DNA from: Diphasiastrum complanatum
Taxonomy: Eukaryota > Streptophyta > Lycopodiopsida > Lycopodiales > Lycopodiaceae
DNA length: 64,000 nucleotides
Reading direction: 5' to 3'
Assembly (NCBI GenBank): GCA_029204225.1
Contig: CM055113.1
Span: 13,032,813 to 13,096,812 of the forward strand
Numbering within the stretch: position 1 is the stretch's first letter; each line of letters begins with the position of its first letter. Shown here piece by piece: positions 10,401 through 22,595 of this stretch. The notes under the pieces are model-generated. The model saw only the letters and a program-made list of their open reading frames with translations, was not told the DNA's origin and made no database searches. Made by a program: the position numbers and the translations under genes.

Positions 10401-10690
10401 GAACTTCTTGCTGCTAGATGGATGGACCGATGTAGTCCAATCCCCACTTTTCAAATGGTGCTTGAGCTAGAACTAGATGTAATATATCATATTTTAATCT
10501 CGTCGATCTTCTAGCTCATTGGCACACATGACATTTTCTCAAGTATTCTTCCGTGGCCACCATCATTCTGATTGCAGGATCGTGCAAACTATACTGTCAA
10601 ATGCAAAATGACCACCCATACCTTCGTGTGATAATGATATGATCTGGGTGGTTTCATGTGGAAGATGATGGAAAAACAACACTCTTGGGA
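10401..10690 (-). pseudogene. Tat-like gypsy integrase N-terminal fragment
   Basis: Read on the minus strand, LPHETTQIISLSHEGMGG and HFAFDSIVCTILQS are followed by EEYLRKCHVCQ and FEKWGLDYIG. These match the integrase zinc finger and first catalytic aspartate region of the element at 45930-46544, almost word for word. Frameshifts and a stop are present. It is a short relic of the same family. Confidence 0.78.
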
Positions 10691-11589
10691 GCATCGCTCT
10701 ATAGCCACTAATGAAATCTAGGAACGACTCCGACAAGGCCGAGCAATGGGGTTGCTCTGGAACCACTATTGGTAATGTAGCGGGCTCTTTGGTTTATTCT
10801 TGTTGTCGCCCATACGGAGCCGATATGTCAGTGAAGTCTACCACTTTAGGCCGTGATCAGTCACTCTCCGAACAAGCAGACAGCTACTACTAATCTAACT
10901 ATGTGTTTATGAACAGCAGATAATGTCTTAATGACAACGGAAATATATCTATTGATGAAATCGAACAAGCATCACAACATTCACAGATTACACACTAAGC
11001 AAAAGAGATGTACATGTCTATATCATAAAAAATGAGTGTACATAGAAGATCTTTCTTGAGCGATGTCTGTTTTCTAGATCAGCGCGTCGGCGTGAGAGAG
11101 GTATTCTCTTCTCATGTATGGAACTACCTACTGCTAGAACTATCTTTTTTCCTTGATACATGCCTTACTGAGTGCTGCGTTCAGGGTTTTCTTTCTGTGT
11201 ATCTCTATGTATATTTTTATTTGTCTCTAATCCAAGACATATATCATGTTGGATTAGATTACAAGATTGATTAGTTAATCTTAAGCTAAAACATCTGTTT
11301 AAGCACGTTTCCGTTGATGTCGCATGGCGGCGGTGGAGTGTAATAGTTTGAAAAACTTCACGCTCGAGTAGTGGAGGTCCGATAGTTCGTCCATGCCATT
11401 GTTATCAAGCCACTTGGTTTGTCATCTTATTATTTTTTAATTGGACGACCATGGCTTTATCAATCTAACGCAAGTGTACACTAGAAGTCCAGAGAACTAA
11501 GATTCCAAACTGGTGAGACAACTAGTCATGGAAAGCCAAAAGAACATATTATCACCTGGAAATGTGACAGATATGAAGGCAAAACTCCT
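10691..11589. other. No gene recognised
   Basis: Only short frames are present. The sequence may be a decayed LTR or flank of the neighbouring gypsy pieces, but no repeat partner was found in the window. Confidence 0.35.
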
Positions 11590-12275
11590 ATGCCTGACAC
11601 CAGTTTCACTTCAAAAGATTCTTCTTATGCCCTTAATATATTATCTAATGCATCAGACTTCGAATTAGATTATTTCGAATCCTATGAGAATAATGATTTA
11701 TCATATGACAAAGAAGAATTCTTCGATGTCTGCAATGCAGATGCTGATATAATTATAAATGAATCAAAAGTGTAGACAAGAATTATGAGGATTCTCATCA
11801 AGATACAGATGATGAATATGACGAATCCGAACAAGAATTTGGTAATAAATACTAGGCTGACAACAAGAATAAATCCATGGAGTCGGCCATGCACGAAATT
11901 CATGGCCATACCGAGGCCAATACGACGGAAGTTATAACTTTGTCAAATTCTACAAAGCTGATTGAACTAGCACCTGGAAAATTTGTGCATGTTTCTAAGT
12001 CCCTTGGAGAGATAGAATTAGCAGAATTTACTGAGCTATTGAAAGAGTACCAAGACGTATTTGCATGGTCGCTTAAAGACTTGAAGGGAGTACCTGCTTA
12101 AGAACATGTTGTTCCTGTCTAACAGAGACAATATCGTCTCAATCCAAAGTACTCTCTTATGGTGAAAGATGAACTCAACAAAAGTCCCGAAGGAAACTAT
12201 TTCGGATGCAACTGTACAAGTTATACTTGAACCCTCCACTGTAGTGACAACTTGGTCGTCGTCCCAGTCACAAAT
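11590..12275 (+). pseudogene. Tat-like gypsy protease-RT linker and RT start
   Basis: An acidic stretch leads into ELAPGKFVHVSKSLGEIELAEF and LLKEYQDVFAWSLKDLKGVP, then HVVPV and NLVVVPVTNG after stops and a frameshift. This matches the order at 44350-44690 (EQLTPTQF, YKDCFA, DLKNIPP, VSPIVIVPKKNG). It is therefore the region just before and at the start of RT. RT breaks off directly after the PKKNG-like motif, where a coiled-coil frame begins. Confidence 0.72.
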
Positions 12276-12829
12276 GGGTCTTCTCAGAAGCCAAAGAGCT
12301 CCACATCCACAGATGAAGAAGACACCATCTTGGATAAACAAAAGCAAGATAAAGGCAACGGGATTGATGATGAGGCCACAGACGTGGAGGAAAAAGAGAA
12401 AGACAACCTCTATAGGTAGTACCGGCAATTTTCCTCGGGAGCCAAGAAAATTGTTGGTAAAATCCATACTTATGATCTTCATATCCAACAAAGCATGATG
12501 CATCTGTTTCGATCAATGGACGAGATGACCAACAACATTTAAATGTTGGCTGAAAAATTGCATTTCTGGAGGCTAAAAATAAGTTGCTAATTGAACGAAA
12601 TCACTCCTTAGGCGAAATGCTCCAGTTATCAAACAAGGAAGCCCAATCCTACCAAGACAATAATAAGGCACTGAAGGCGAAGTCTGCAAAATTGCAGACA
12701 AATTTTGATTCTTTGCAAGCTGAGCTCAATAAGATCAAGGTAGAAAAGACCACTCTGCAAACTACTTTGCACAATGAGAGCATGAAGCGAATAAAGACAA
12801 AAACTTCCTTACATATATGCCAGCAGTAG
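12276..12829 (+). pseudogene. Acidic, coiled-coil reading frame of unknown origin
   Basis: The frame continues from the truncated RT, then changes character. A charged segment (STDEEDTILDKQKQD, EEKEKDN) is followed by a long helical, leucine/glutamine/lysine-rich part (FLEAKNKLLIERNHSL, ALKAKSAKLQTNFDSL, AELNKIKVEKTTLQTTL) with coiled-coil spacing. Two stops (about 12417 and 12540) and one missing base (about 12555) interrupt about 180 residues. I recognise no family. It could be an accessory product of the retroelement, or host coding captured by it. Confidence 0.45.
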
Positions 12830-12978
12830 ATCCAGATTGATCATCTATTTACAAAATTTTGCTAGCTTTCAACCCTCTGCCTCTCAAAGATGTTCGCGAA
12901 CACAAAAGTCAAGAGACACGAAGCACAAAAGTTTCGCGAACATCTAACGAAAAGACACGAACACGAAAGATTCGCCCG

Positions 12979-13589
12979 TGATTGGTTGTAGATGCTTAAT
13001 CACTCTAATCTTAAAGTTACATAGAGCGACTATATACTAACTGGATGATACTTGAAACACACAGAAGATGAAGTAGTCTAATGCTAGTAAGCAATCAAGA
13101 CGAAATACAGACAAGAATTTGTCTGAGTGCAAGACGAGTTCTGTGATCAGGATCCATAGAGATCCACAAGTTTGCTAGTAAGTGAGACATCCCACTCGTG
13201 AGAGAGCTGTATTTCTCTCACGCCAACGCATTGTGTGGATCTACATGTAGTGCTTGAAGAATTAAAGAAAGATCAAAAGATGATCTTGTAGCCATTGCGC
13301 ACACGTTGATTTATGATGTATGATCTTGAATGCAGATGTGTCTGCTGTTACTTGAAAGTCTGATTCTTCCATTCATTTCAATTCCACACATTGGTTGAGT
13401 TCGTTGAATGCTGCATAAATTTATAAACGTAGATCAGTAGTGGTTGACTACATTTTGGAGGATTATAGGAGTGATTCAGCTGGCAGTGTCCAGCAACCAC
13501 ATCTGAACTCCATCCGAATCGCATTGAGTCATGGTTGCTTCGCTTTCGCGACAGTTTTGCAACCATGAAATATTTTTCCACTCCTCACA
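12979..13589 (+). repeat. 5' LTR of deleted copia element
   Basis: It starts TGATTGGTTGTAGATGC and ends CTCCTCACA, one base before the PBS. A near-identical copy lies at 14981-15579. Confidence 0.85.
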
Positions 13590-13590
13590 G

Positions 13591-13601
13591 TGGTATCAGA
13601 G
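13591..13601 (+). other. Primer-binding site, tRNA-iMet type
   Basis: TGGTATCAGAG directly follows the 5' LTR. Confidence 0.85.
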
Positions 13602-13681
13602 TCTGCCTACTTATTGTCATAATATGACATAGCCAATAAGCCGTCAGATCCAGGAGGCCTAACATTCAGACTTTAGAAGCA

Positions 13682-14975
13682 ATGGCTTCAATCAGCAACA
13701 TGCAGAGCAAGATCTGCACAATTCTTGATTCTTCATGATCTAACTTTCTAGCCTGGAAAGTTAAAACATCACTCATACTCAAGGGCGAAGGACTCTTCCC
13801 CTGGGTGGATGGCACAGAAGAGATGCCTACGACATCAGACAATGAGCTACGTGAATGGAGGGAGAAAAACAACAAGGCAGTAGTCTTGCTATCATCTTCC
13901 ATCGAAGATAGTCTCACACTTGACCTGGCAACACTCTCCAAAGCTAAGGAGATGTGGGATGCATTGCTCACCAGATTTCAGACGAAATCAAGAAGTCAAA
14001 TTATGATGCTGGAAGATCAGCTGATGAATCTACAATGGGATGGGAAGGACCTCACTTCCTTTGTAAGGAAGATGAAGGATCTATTCCTATCACTACATAA
14101 CTTTGGAGCATAGAATGCAATGTCAGCTGAGAAATAGCTCACGTACCTGCTGAGAGCCTTACCCAGATCATTCCAAATGATGAGAACCCTGCTCGTGAAA
14201 GATCCTACCATGAACCTCGAAAAGGCGATTGTCGAGATTCGAGAGGAAGTCGAGGCTAGAGAACATCTTGATCACAAAGATGGTTTTGACCAGCCCCTCT
14301 ACGACAACAAAGAAAAATCCAAGAAGCAATTTAAGCCTAAAAGGGAGTCGAATTAGAGGCAAGATCATGATCAACAAGCGGAGGGAATAAGCAAAAGTAA
14401 CTGGAAGAGCAAAGGTAGGTCGAAGCAACAAGGTGCAGACAAGAATACTTGCATGAGATGCATAAGAGACGGGCATACAGTAGATACATGTTGGCTCAAT
14501 CCCAAGATTGAGTGTATCCATTGCCACAAGAAGGGTCATGCAGCCGTGAATTGCCACCAGAACCCGAGGAACAAATCAGCTCAGAACAGACAGAAGAACA
14601 ACAACAGTTCATCCTATGTCAAGGAGCCCGAGAGCTCAAAGATGGGCAAAGAAAGAACGAACAGAAACTGTTCGACTGCCTACATTTGTGAAGACGTGTG
14701 TGCAGTGTCAACATCTGACACACATGAGGTGATCCTAGATTCAGGAGCCACCTCACACTTCGTGACATCAAGACGAATAATGTCTGATTTTAGAAGTGCA
14801 AATCCTTCAAGATTCATAGTTCTTGGAGATGGATCTAGACTTCAAAGTGAACGATATTGGTTCACTGTGGCTCAACACCAACGGCATGCAAGTACCCAAA
14901 AGTACAGGAATATGATCTGATGGCATGACATCAACAGATACTCTCTAGGTCGTGGCTAATCTGCCACTCTTGTAA
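13682..14975 (+). pseudogene. Copia gag with two zinc knuckles, start of protease
   Basis: Begins MASISNMQSKICTILDSS, then a stop at 13736. The gag body follows (FLAWKVKTSLILKGEGL, LFPWVDGTEE, ALLTRFQTKSRSQIMMLEDQ). Two CX2CX4HX4C knuckles are present, CMRCIRDGHTVDTC and CIHCHKKGHAAVNC, and then the protease core VILDSGATSHFV with an intact D-S-G. The protein becomes frameshifted shortly after GDGSRL and is cut off by the 3' LTR. Stops in gag (for example near 14112 and 14357) make it non-functional. Confidence 0.85.
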
Positions 14976-14980
14976 TTCCG

Positions 14981-15579
14981 TGATTAGTTGTAGATGCTTA
15001 ATCACTCTAATCTTAAAATTACATAGAGCGACTATATACTAAGTGGATGATACTTGAAACACACATAAGATGAAGTAGTCTAATGCTAGTAAGCAATCAA
15101 GACGAAATACAGACAAGAAGTTCGCCTGCATGCGGGACGAGTTCTATGATCAAGATCCATAGAGATCCACAAGTTTGCTAGTAAGCGAGACACCCCACCC
15201 ATGAGAGAATTGTATTTCTCTCAAGCCAACGCACTACGTGGATATGCATGTAGTGCTTGAAGAATCAAAGAAAGATCAATAGATGATCTTGTAGCCATTG
15301 TACACACATTGATTTATGATGTATGATCTTGAATGCAGATGTGTCTGCTGTTATTCGAAAGTCTAATTCTTCCATTTATTTCAATTCCACACATTGGTTG
15401 AATTCTTTGAATGCTGCATTAGTTTATAAACGTAGATCAGCAGTGCCTGACTACATTATGGAGGACTATAGGAGTGATTCAGCTGGCAGTGTCCAGCGAC
15501 CACATTTGAACTCCATCTGAGTTGCATTGAGTTGTGGTTGCTTCGCTTTCGCGACCACGAAAGATTTTTTCACTCCTCA
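14981..15579 (+). repeat. 3' LTR of deleted copia element
   Basis: Starts TGATTAGTTGTAGATGC and ends CACTCCTCA. It matches 12979-13589 along its length with scattered substitutions. Confidence 0.82.
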
Positions 15580-15972
15580 TTATAATGAATATCTACTCAA
15601 ATATGGCAACTTATACTCGAAGATGAAGATATGTGCTGGACAATGGTATTATGAAGAGGCCTATATCATTTTTTCGGGATATAAATGCTAAAGATTTGTC
15701 TTGCACAAAAGGACAAGACCTCTAGAACTAAAACGATGTCTGGAACAGCCTTAATATAGTCAACCATACGAATCGACTAGATGCGTATTGCCACCTTAAA
15801 CTAGAGTAGATTAAACTTGTAGTTAGATGTACCTTCGATGGTATAATTTACATGTATTAATAACTCATCTATTAACTAGAGTTTGTCAATGGAGCATCAC
15901 ACATGGAATTTCTAGAGGTGTGTTTGCTCGTTCCGTAGGTAGTATATATGAAGACACGCTTCATTCTCACAC

Positions 15973-16940
<968 letters not shown>

Positions 16941-16947
16941 AAAAAGT

Positions 16948-17477
16948 GGCAACGACACCAATGCTAGATGTAAAACTAGTTTATGCGGTGGCTAGATCTA
17001 CTCACTGATGTAGTATAGTGTATAAGGGTTTGTCCACTTCCTAAGATCTACATAAAACTTACAAGTGGAATGTAAAGTGCAAATAAAAGAGAAAGGAGAG
17101 CACCAAGGCTTCCCAATTGGTGCTCGAAATGGAAATCTACCTAAGGCTTGGCTAAGGCTTTCCCTACTAGCCAATGACCGTTAAACAAAATAAATTTGCT
17201 AAGGCTTACCCAAATAGCAAGGTTGTAAACTACACTAGGCCTACTAAGGCTTCCCAACTAGCAAACCGTTAAACTAATTTTAACTCCCAAAGGGAAATGG
17301 AAATGCGGCTAACTAAGCAATGAGCAATAAAACAAGCATGCCACAATAAAAGCCAATGAAAGGAGACAAGAGGGGGCCCGAGCACCTTCCCTCCAGCTAT
17401 GCACCTTCTAATGGGAACACAAGGAAATAGAATGATAATCTCAAATAGAGAGCAATTTAGCATAATCTCAAAGTGCT
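16948..17477 (-). repeat. Minus-strand gypsy LTR with decayed tRNA-Asp PBS
   Basis: On the minus strand, the sequence from 17477 down to 16962 matches 20690-21157 (plus strand) throughout, including GCATAGCT and GCCGCAT blocks and TAGATCTAGCCACCGCATAA near the end. It is followed by TGGTGTCGTTGCC (16960-16948). That matches the tRNA-Asp primer site TGGCGCCGTTGCC except for two C-to-T changes. This is a 5' LTR end pointing left. Confidence 0.7.
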
Positions 17478-17479
17478 AT

Positions 17480-18590
17480 TTACAAGAAAAATGTGTCACT
17501 ATAAGTGAGCCTTGATGGCTCGGCCCTCACCCTTGTTGATCTTCTTGGCTCCTTTGGATCTTGAGCAAGATCCTCTTGGTCTTCAATTCCTTGAAGCTCC
17601 TCCTCGGTCATAGCATGATCATTGATAAGATGAGAGTTGTTGGAAAGCTCCTTCTCTTTGACATTGAGAGATTCATCAAAAAGTACATCTCTACTTGCAA
17701 CAACTTTCTTGGCAATAGGATCAAACATCCTATAAGGTTTACTATTTTCACTATAACCAACAAAGATGCCTTTGAATGAGGTAGCACCTTCCTTCTTCCT
17801 TACTTCTAAAAAAATGTGTACATAACAAGTACATCCAAAACTTTTCAAATAACCAAGATTTGGCCTTTGCCATACAATGCTTAAAAAGGTGTGAGTCCTT
17901 CAATGGCACTATTAGTCATTCTATTACATAAAAAGTTTGCACATAAAATACCTTCTTCCCAAAAAAGATGCATCTAATCTCAATGCTTTAGCACACTCAC
18001 ATAGTGTTCTATTTTCCCTCTCGGCCACTCCATTTTGTTGAGGAGTGTAAACTCTCTCCTAATGCCATTGGTTTCACAAAACTCTTTGTTTCTATTGGAG
18101 AGTGCTCCCCTCCATTATCACATCTTAATAATTTCAAGCTAGCATTAAGTTGCTTTTCCACAAGAGTTTTGAACTTTACAAAGGACTCAAATACATCACT
18201 TTTCTTAGACAAGAGGTAAAGCCAAGAGTATCTTGATTATCATCAATAAATGTGACATACATAAGAGCTCCAACATTACATTCATGTGAAAATGAATGCA
18301 CATCTAAGTGTACAAGGTCAAGAGGAGTGTTAGATCTTGTCAAAAATCTCTTGAATGGTTGCTTATGCAATTTGGAGAGTCCACAATCTTCACATAGCTT
18401 GCCACATTTGGATATGGCTTTGGGTAGTCCAATTTCAAGCACCTTTGTGACCATGGTCTCCATAGCTTTGAAGTTAGGATGGCCTAACCTCTTGTGCCAC
18501 AATCCCACTCGAGTGAGCTCCTCCCTTGCCATGTTCACACTTCCAACCATCACATTAGCATCCAACTTGAATAACTTCCATGCTTAAGAC
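17480..18590 (-). pseudogene. Copia integrase
   Basis: Pieces in order on the minus strand are: LWHKRLGHPNFKAM with the CGKLCEDC zinc finger; DLVHLDVHSF with the first catalytic aspartate; LRCDNGGEHS carrying the second; the C-terminal FKGIFVGYSENSKPYRMFDP; and a RRSTRV linker that normally leads to RT. Frame breaks occur at about 18200 and 17850-18000. RT does not follow. Confidence 0.85.
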
Positions 18591-18599
18591 CATTAGCCA

Positions 18600-19450
18600 T
18601 ACATTTATCATTTTTCAAAATGGAACATGTTCCATGCTTGAAATGTACATCTAATCCACTATCCAAATGTTGTTCAACACTCAACAAGTTATTTGTAATA
18701 GAAGGTACATAAAGAAGAAAAGTAGTCTTTTTGGTGAGTCATGTGGGAGCTAGCCCCACTATCAATCCACCATGTGTTGTGATTAGATGTTTATGTTAAG
18801 GATGCCATTGAGGATAAGTTGCATTCACCCTCCTCCTCAAGCACAAGGTTTCCATGATTGTCCTTCTCTTGGGAATTCTTATTCTTGTAACACTTGGATG
18901 CAAAGTGTTATTTCTTACCACAAAAGAAACACTTTAGCTTCTTCTTGTCCTTCTTGTTGTTGCCTTTGGTACGTGATGCTCCACCCTTGCCCTCGACCTC
19001 CATGTATTGGGTCTTCTTGGATGGAAACTTCTTCTTCTTGCCTTTAAAAGAAAAGTTAGCTTTTTCATCACCATCATTCAAAGATAAGGAACCAATCCTA
19101 TTCTTGATATGAAACGTTCTACTCTCCTCAAAAACAAGGACACTATGAGGCTTTTCTATACTAGGAAGTAGATCTTGAATAGCAAAAGTTTGAGCTAGAT
19201 TAGAATACTCGTTTTCTAATCCATTCAAAATGATTTGAACTAACTTATTGTCTTGGATCTTATCACCTATAGAAGATAACTCTTCAAATATTTGATCCTG
19301 AGAGCATAATCTTGGGCACTTTCATTACTTCCTTATGGAGTACAAGCAAAGACTCCATTCTAACTTTCCAAATAGCATAATTAGTGGATGTGAGACTTTC
19401 ATTGGCTTCAAGCAAAAAACCACCCATTGATGCCATTTTTTAGTGAAAAA
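18600..19450 (-). pseudogene. Copia gag end, zinc knuckle and protease
   Basis: The minus strand gives NGLENEYSNLAQTFAIQDLL, then a lysine-rich region, CFFCGKK...HFASKC (a CCHC knuckle broken by a stop) and WWIDSGASSHMTHQK, the protease core with D-S-G intact. The GAG-pre-integrase motif LDVHFKHGTCSILKND follows. This matches the copia pieces at 61245-61912. Confidence 0.82.
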
Positions 19451-20006
19451 GCACTTGAAACTTAAATGATTTCACTTAGAGATCTGAACCTATAGTGTCT
19501 TCTAGCAATGAATAAGCTCGTAGACCCAAACCCTATCACTCTTGAACAAATCTTGAATGATGGATTCTTAGATCTTAGTCTCACACTTGCAAAACCACTC
19601 CTTAATCTATGGTTTTTGGCAATCTTTCTCTCTCAGCTTCAATGCACACTCAAAACATCAGAGAACCAACTTTAATGTACTGTAATCTAGCTTTAAATCA
19701 ACTATATGATTGATCTAAACCAAGAACAAATCAATGTAATAGAAACAATGCAAGAGAAGGCTTGAAAAATGCACTCAATTGACTAGTTTTGGGTGTATGA
19801 AACATATAATGCACCAAAAAAAAAACATTCTTGTTCAAAACATGTTCTGTATGACCTCACACATGTGGGAAGTACATCTGCAACCCACAACAAGATCTGG
19901 TGCAAAAATATTGGCTCTAACTATCCATTCAAATTCGCTGCCTTAAGATTAGCTAGTTTTCAAAAACTTGCCTGATTAGATCATTGCCATTAATGCTCTT
20001 GTACTT

Positions 20007-20019
20007 GGCTCTGATACCA
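20007..20019 (-). other. Primer-binding site, tRNA-iMet type
   Basis: The minus strand reads TGGTATCAGAGCC next to TGTGAAAG on the plus strand, where the 5' LTR of the minus-strand copia element should start (20020). Confidence 0.82.
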
Positions 20020-20640
20020 TGTGAAAGTACAAAAAAAAAGACCAATAATGGATCCAAATCAGGATCCACAAGAGTGATTGGGTGTTAGATTAGATTGATC
20101 TACTAATCTACACAAGATTAGATAGCATTAGATCAAATCTACATCAACAAATCTAACAAGAACAATCAAATATGATCAAAACTTTGCCTTGCTGGTTTCA
20201 CACATGTGAAAACATGTCAGAATATGGACTACCAGCAGAGATTGGAGTACACTATGATTAGAAACCAATAGAAGCATAAAATCACAAAACAAATAGTGAA
20301 AATACTCAAGAAATGCTCCAAAACCAAGATTTCACTTGCTTGTTGATTGTGGCCAAATGAGGCTCTATATTGTTAGCAACTGTGCTAACACAGAGAAAAA
20401 TAAAAAGAAAGAAATAAAACTCCATGGCATGTGTTTTGTAAGCCCACGTATGAGTATCTGTTGATAAACTTCCACCATGGCATGTGTTTTGTAAGTCCAT
20501 GAGTAGAAGCTTAAAATAATTATAAAATATCTTAAACTTAGACTAAGGAAACTTAAGCTTAGAAATATTTGTCTTAAGTTTTCCTAAGTTAGAAGTTCTA
20601 GAATGGCTAGAAATAAGTTAGTCCCATAAGTTAGTGGATA
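20020..20640 (-). repeat. Presumed 5' LTR of the minus-strand copia element
   Basis: Adjacent to the primer site, beginning TGTGAAAGTAC on the plus strand. Its outer end is not defined because no second copy is present. It includes a duplicated CCATGGCATGTGTTTTGTAAG (about 20420 and 20476). Confidence 0.5.
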
Positions 20641-21157
20641 CTTATGGAAGACCCTCGCTATAAAAGGAGCGGTATTTGCCATGCAAATAACACTTTTGAG
20701 ATTAAGCTATGCTTCTCTATTTTTGAGATTATCATTCTATTTCATTTGTGTTCCCCTTGGAAAGGTGCATAGCTTGACGGAAGGTGCTTGGGCCTCCTCT
20801 TGCCTCCTTCTCATTGGTTTGTATTGTGGCATGCGTTTAATTGGTTCTATGTTTAGTATTAGCCGCAATCTCATTTTATTACCCTTTGGGTGTTAAGTAG
20901 AATTTAGATTAATCTTCTTGCTAGTTGGGAAGCCTTAGCAAGACTTTGTATTTCTTAAGTAGGTGGCTAGTTGGGTACCGCCTTAGCCACCCCATTTATT
21001 TTTCAGCACTAGTTGGGAAGCCTTACTGTTCCATTTCATTGATGTTTTCATTTTGCTAGGAAGCTTGTAGAAACTTAAGAAGTGGATGAACCTCTACATC
21101 CCTATACTACATCCGTAAGTAGATCTAGCCACCGCATAACTAGAAATACTTCCAACA
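20640..21157 (+). repeat. Plus-strand gypsy LTR part, inverted copy of 16962-17477
   Basis: A TATA box (GCTATAAAAGG) lies at about 20656. The rest matches the minus-strand LTR at 16962-17477 and ends near CCAACA, followed by a very decayed primer site (TTGCCG). It points right, away from its partner. Confidence 0.7.
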
Positions 21158-22089
21158 TTGCCGTTTTTTAAGATTTTTCTACCTAGCTTCTTTTCCTTTT
21201 GTTTTTTCGCTTTTGTGTTGGTGTGAATGCTTGCTTGCTTTTAAACTTCAAATCACAGCACGAGCCTTCTCTCCAAGTCCTCAACGAGTTGCGGAGCAAC
21301 CTATCAAGCCGGGGGGAGCAACAAAAGTGTCAACTTGGGCATTTTATTTGAAAGAAGTGACCCAAGTGACATTTTTTTTAACCAAATAGGAATATCAAAA
21401 TTTGTAGAGCCATAACAGACTCTGATCTTCCATTTTATCACATCCACAGATTATGAGAAAACACCCTGATATACTGTCAAAATCCATTGTTTTTCAACCA
21501 AATCTTGGTCTTAGAATTCGCCGGCTTCACTGAGGCTAGATCTATCAAAGATCAGTTCTGCAGCAACTTTGCAAATTATGTCGCACAGATTTTGCCTGTT
21601 TTCTGTTAGAAAATCACATTTTTCACTATTTTTCTCATCTGTCAACAAAATCTCAATATTAGAATTCGCCAGTCATACCACAAAATCACCCACAGTGAGA
21701 ACAAATTCTCTATACGGCCCTCTGCAAATTCTATCTCTAATTTTTTTTTCAAAAATATATAAAAAATTAGTATTTGACAAAAAACACCCCTGTCAGAATT
21801 CACAAGTACTGTAGTTAGATCTATTTGATTGTCCACAATTTCTGGACCTATCCACGAATTCTTATACAGTTGAAAAGTCCAATTTTTGTCCAAATCCTCC
21901 ATTTTGCAAGAAAACTGTCCTTTTTGTCTTTTTTTTTTTGCCAACTACAGTACTGCCCTGATCATCTGTATTGTTACTCTACTCCACACTCTGCATCATG
22001 TCTCGAGATTGTGCTAAATCTTCCAATCCAACTCCTCTCGACTAGAACGTAGAATTCCACGTATCGATGCACCAAAGTACGATGGAGAA
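21158..22089. other. No gene recognised
   Basis: AT-rich, with repeated tracts such as CAAAATC and ATTTTTC and frequent AGAATTC. It is probably the decayed leader of the plus-strand LTR element. Confidence 0.35.
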
Positions 22090-22582
22090 TGTTACATCCA
22101 TGTCCTGTATAGGGAATCAGAATAATTCCTGATGTGGATAGCCGGTCACTCCAGGTGTATATGGTTATTAGTTATGCCGCGTCATTCCGGGCTTGGCCTG
22201 TAAAGTAATTAAGAATCATATGAGGGCCCAGACCTATAATTGGACATAGGAGCACATGCATAGTGAATGACTACTTTAATGCAAGAATAGGAGGTTAATA
22301 GCTCAGTATAGGTTGCATGGGAATCCTAGGAAGAATATTCTCTCTCTCTCTCATGAGGAGAATATGTCCATTGGAAACTCGCCCATCCTCCTATTGAAAA
22401 TTCAGTTTCTTGAGCTTGTTTCTCCTCCTCTCTCTTAGGTTCTTCACTATGGCTTGGGGGCTAGGTCCAAGAGGAAACTCCAGGAGGGATCTAGGTTTGG
22501 ATGGGTAGGTTTTGTTCCACAGGTGTCCTTTTGGTTGTTTTGCAACAGGATCTAGTCAAATCTTCATTTGGTGATCCTTACA
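22090..22582 (+). repeat. LTR of a plus-strand element
   Basis: Starts TGTTACATCC and ends GATCCTTACA, one base before a perfect primer site at 22584. No second copy was found. The start is chosen on TG...CA alone. Confidence 0.6.
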
Positions 22583-22583
22583 G

Positions 22584-22595
22584 TGGTATCAGAGC
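22584..22595 (+). other. Primer-binding site, tRNA-iMet type
   Basis: TGGTATCAGAGC, directly after the LTR end. Confidence 0.85.

Larger units (their letters stand above)
12979..15579 (+). mobile_element. Internally deleted Ty1/copia element
   Basis: Direct repeats of about 600 bp (12979-13589 and 14981-15579) flank a 1.4-kb internal region. That region holds a tRNA-iMet primer site, gag and the start of protease only. Integrase, RT and RNase H are missing. The retained order is LTR, PBS, gag, protease, LTR, so it depends on helper proteins if it was ever mobile after the deletion. No target duplication is evident. Confidence 0.85.
17480..20019 (-). mobile_element. Ty1/copia element, minus strand, RT missing
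   Basis: From the primer site at 20007-20019 leftward the order is gag, zinc knuckle, protease, GAG-pre-integrase, integrase, integrase C-terminus. It then stops at the opposing LTR end without RT or RNase H. The coding is interrupted by frameshifts and stops. The same copia family is seen at 61209-61912. Confidence 0.85.

Noticed and set aside
22341-22353. Short CT tract as a microsatellite
   Set aside because: Only about 13 bases; too short to list.
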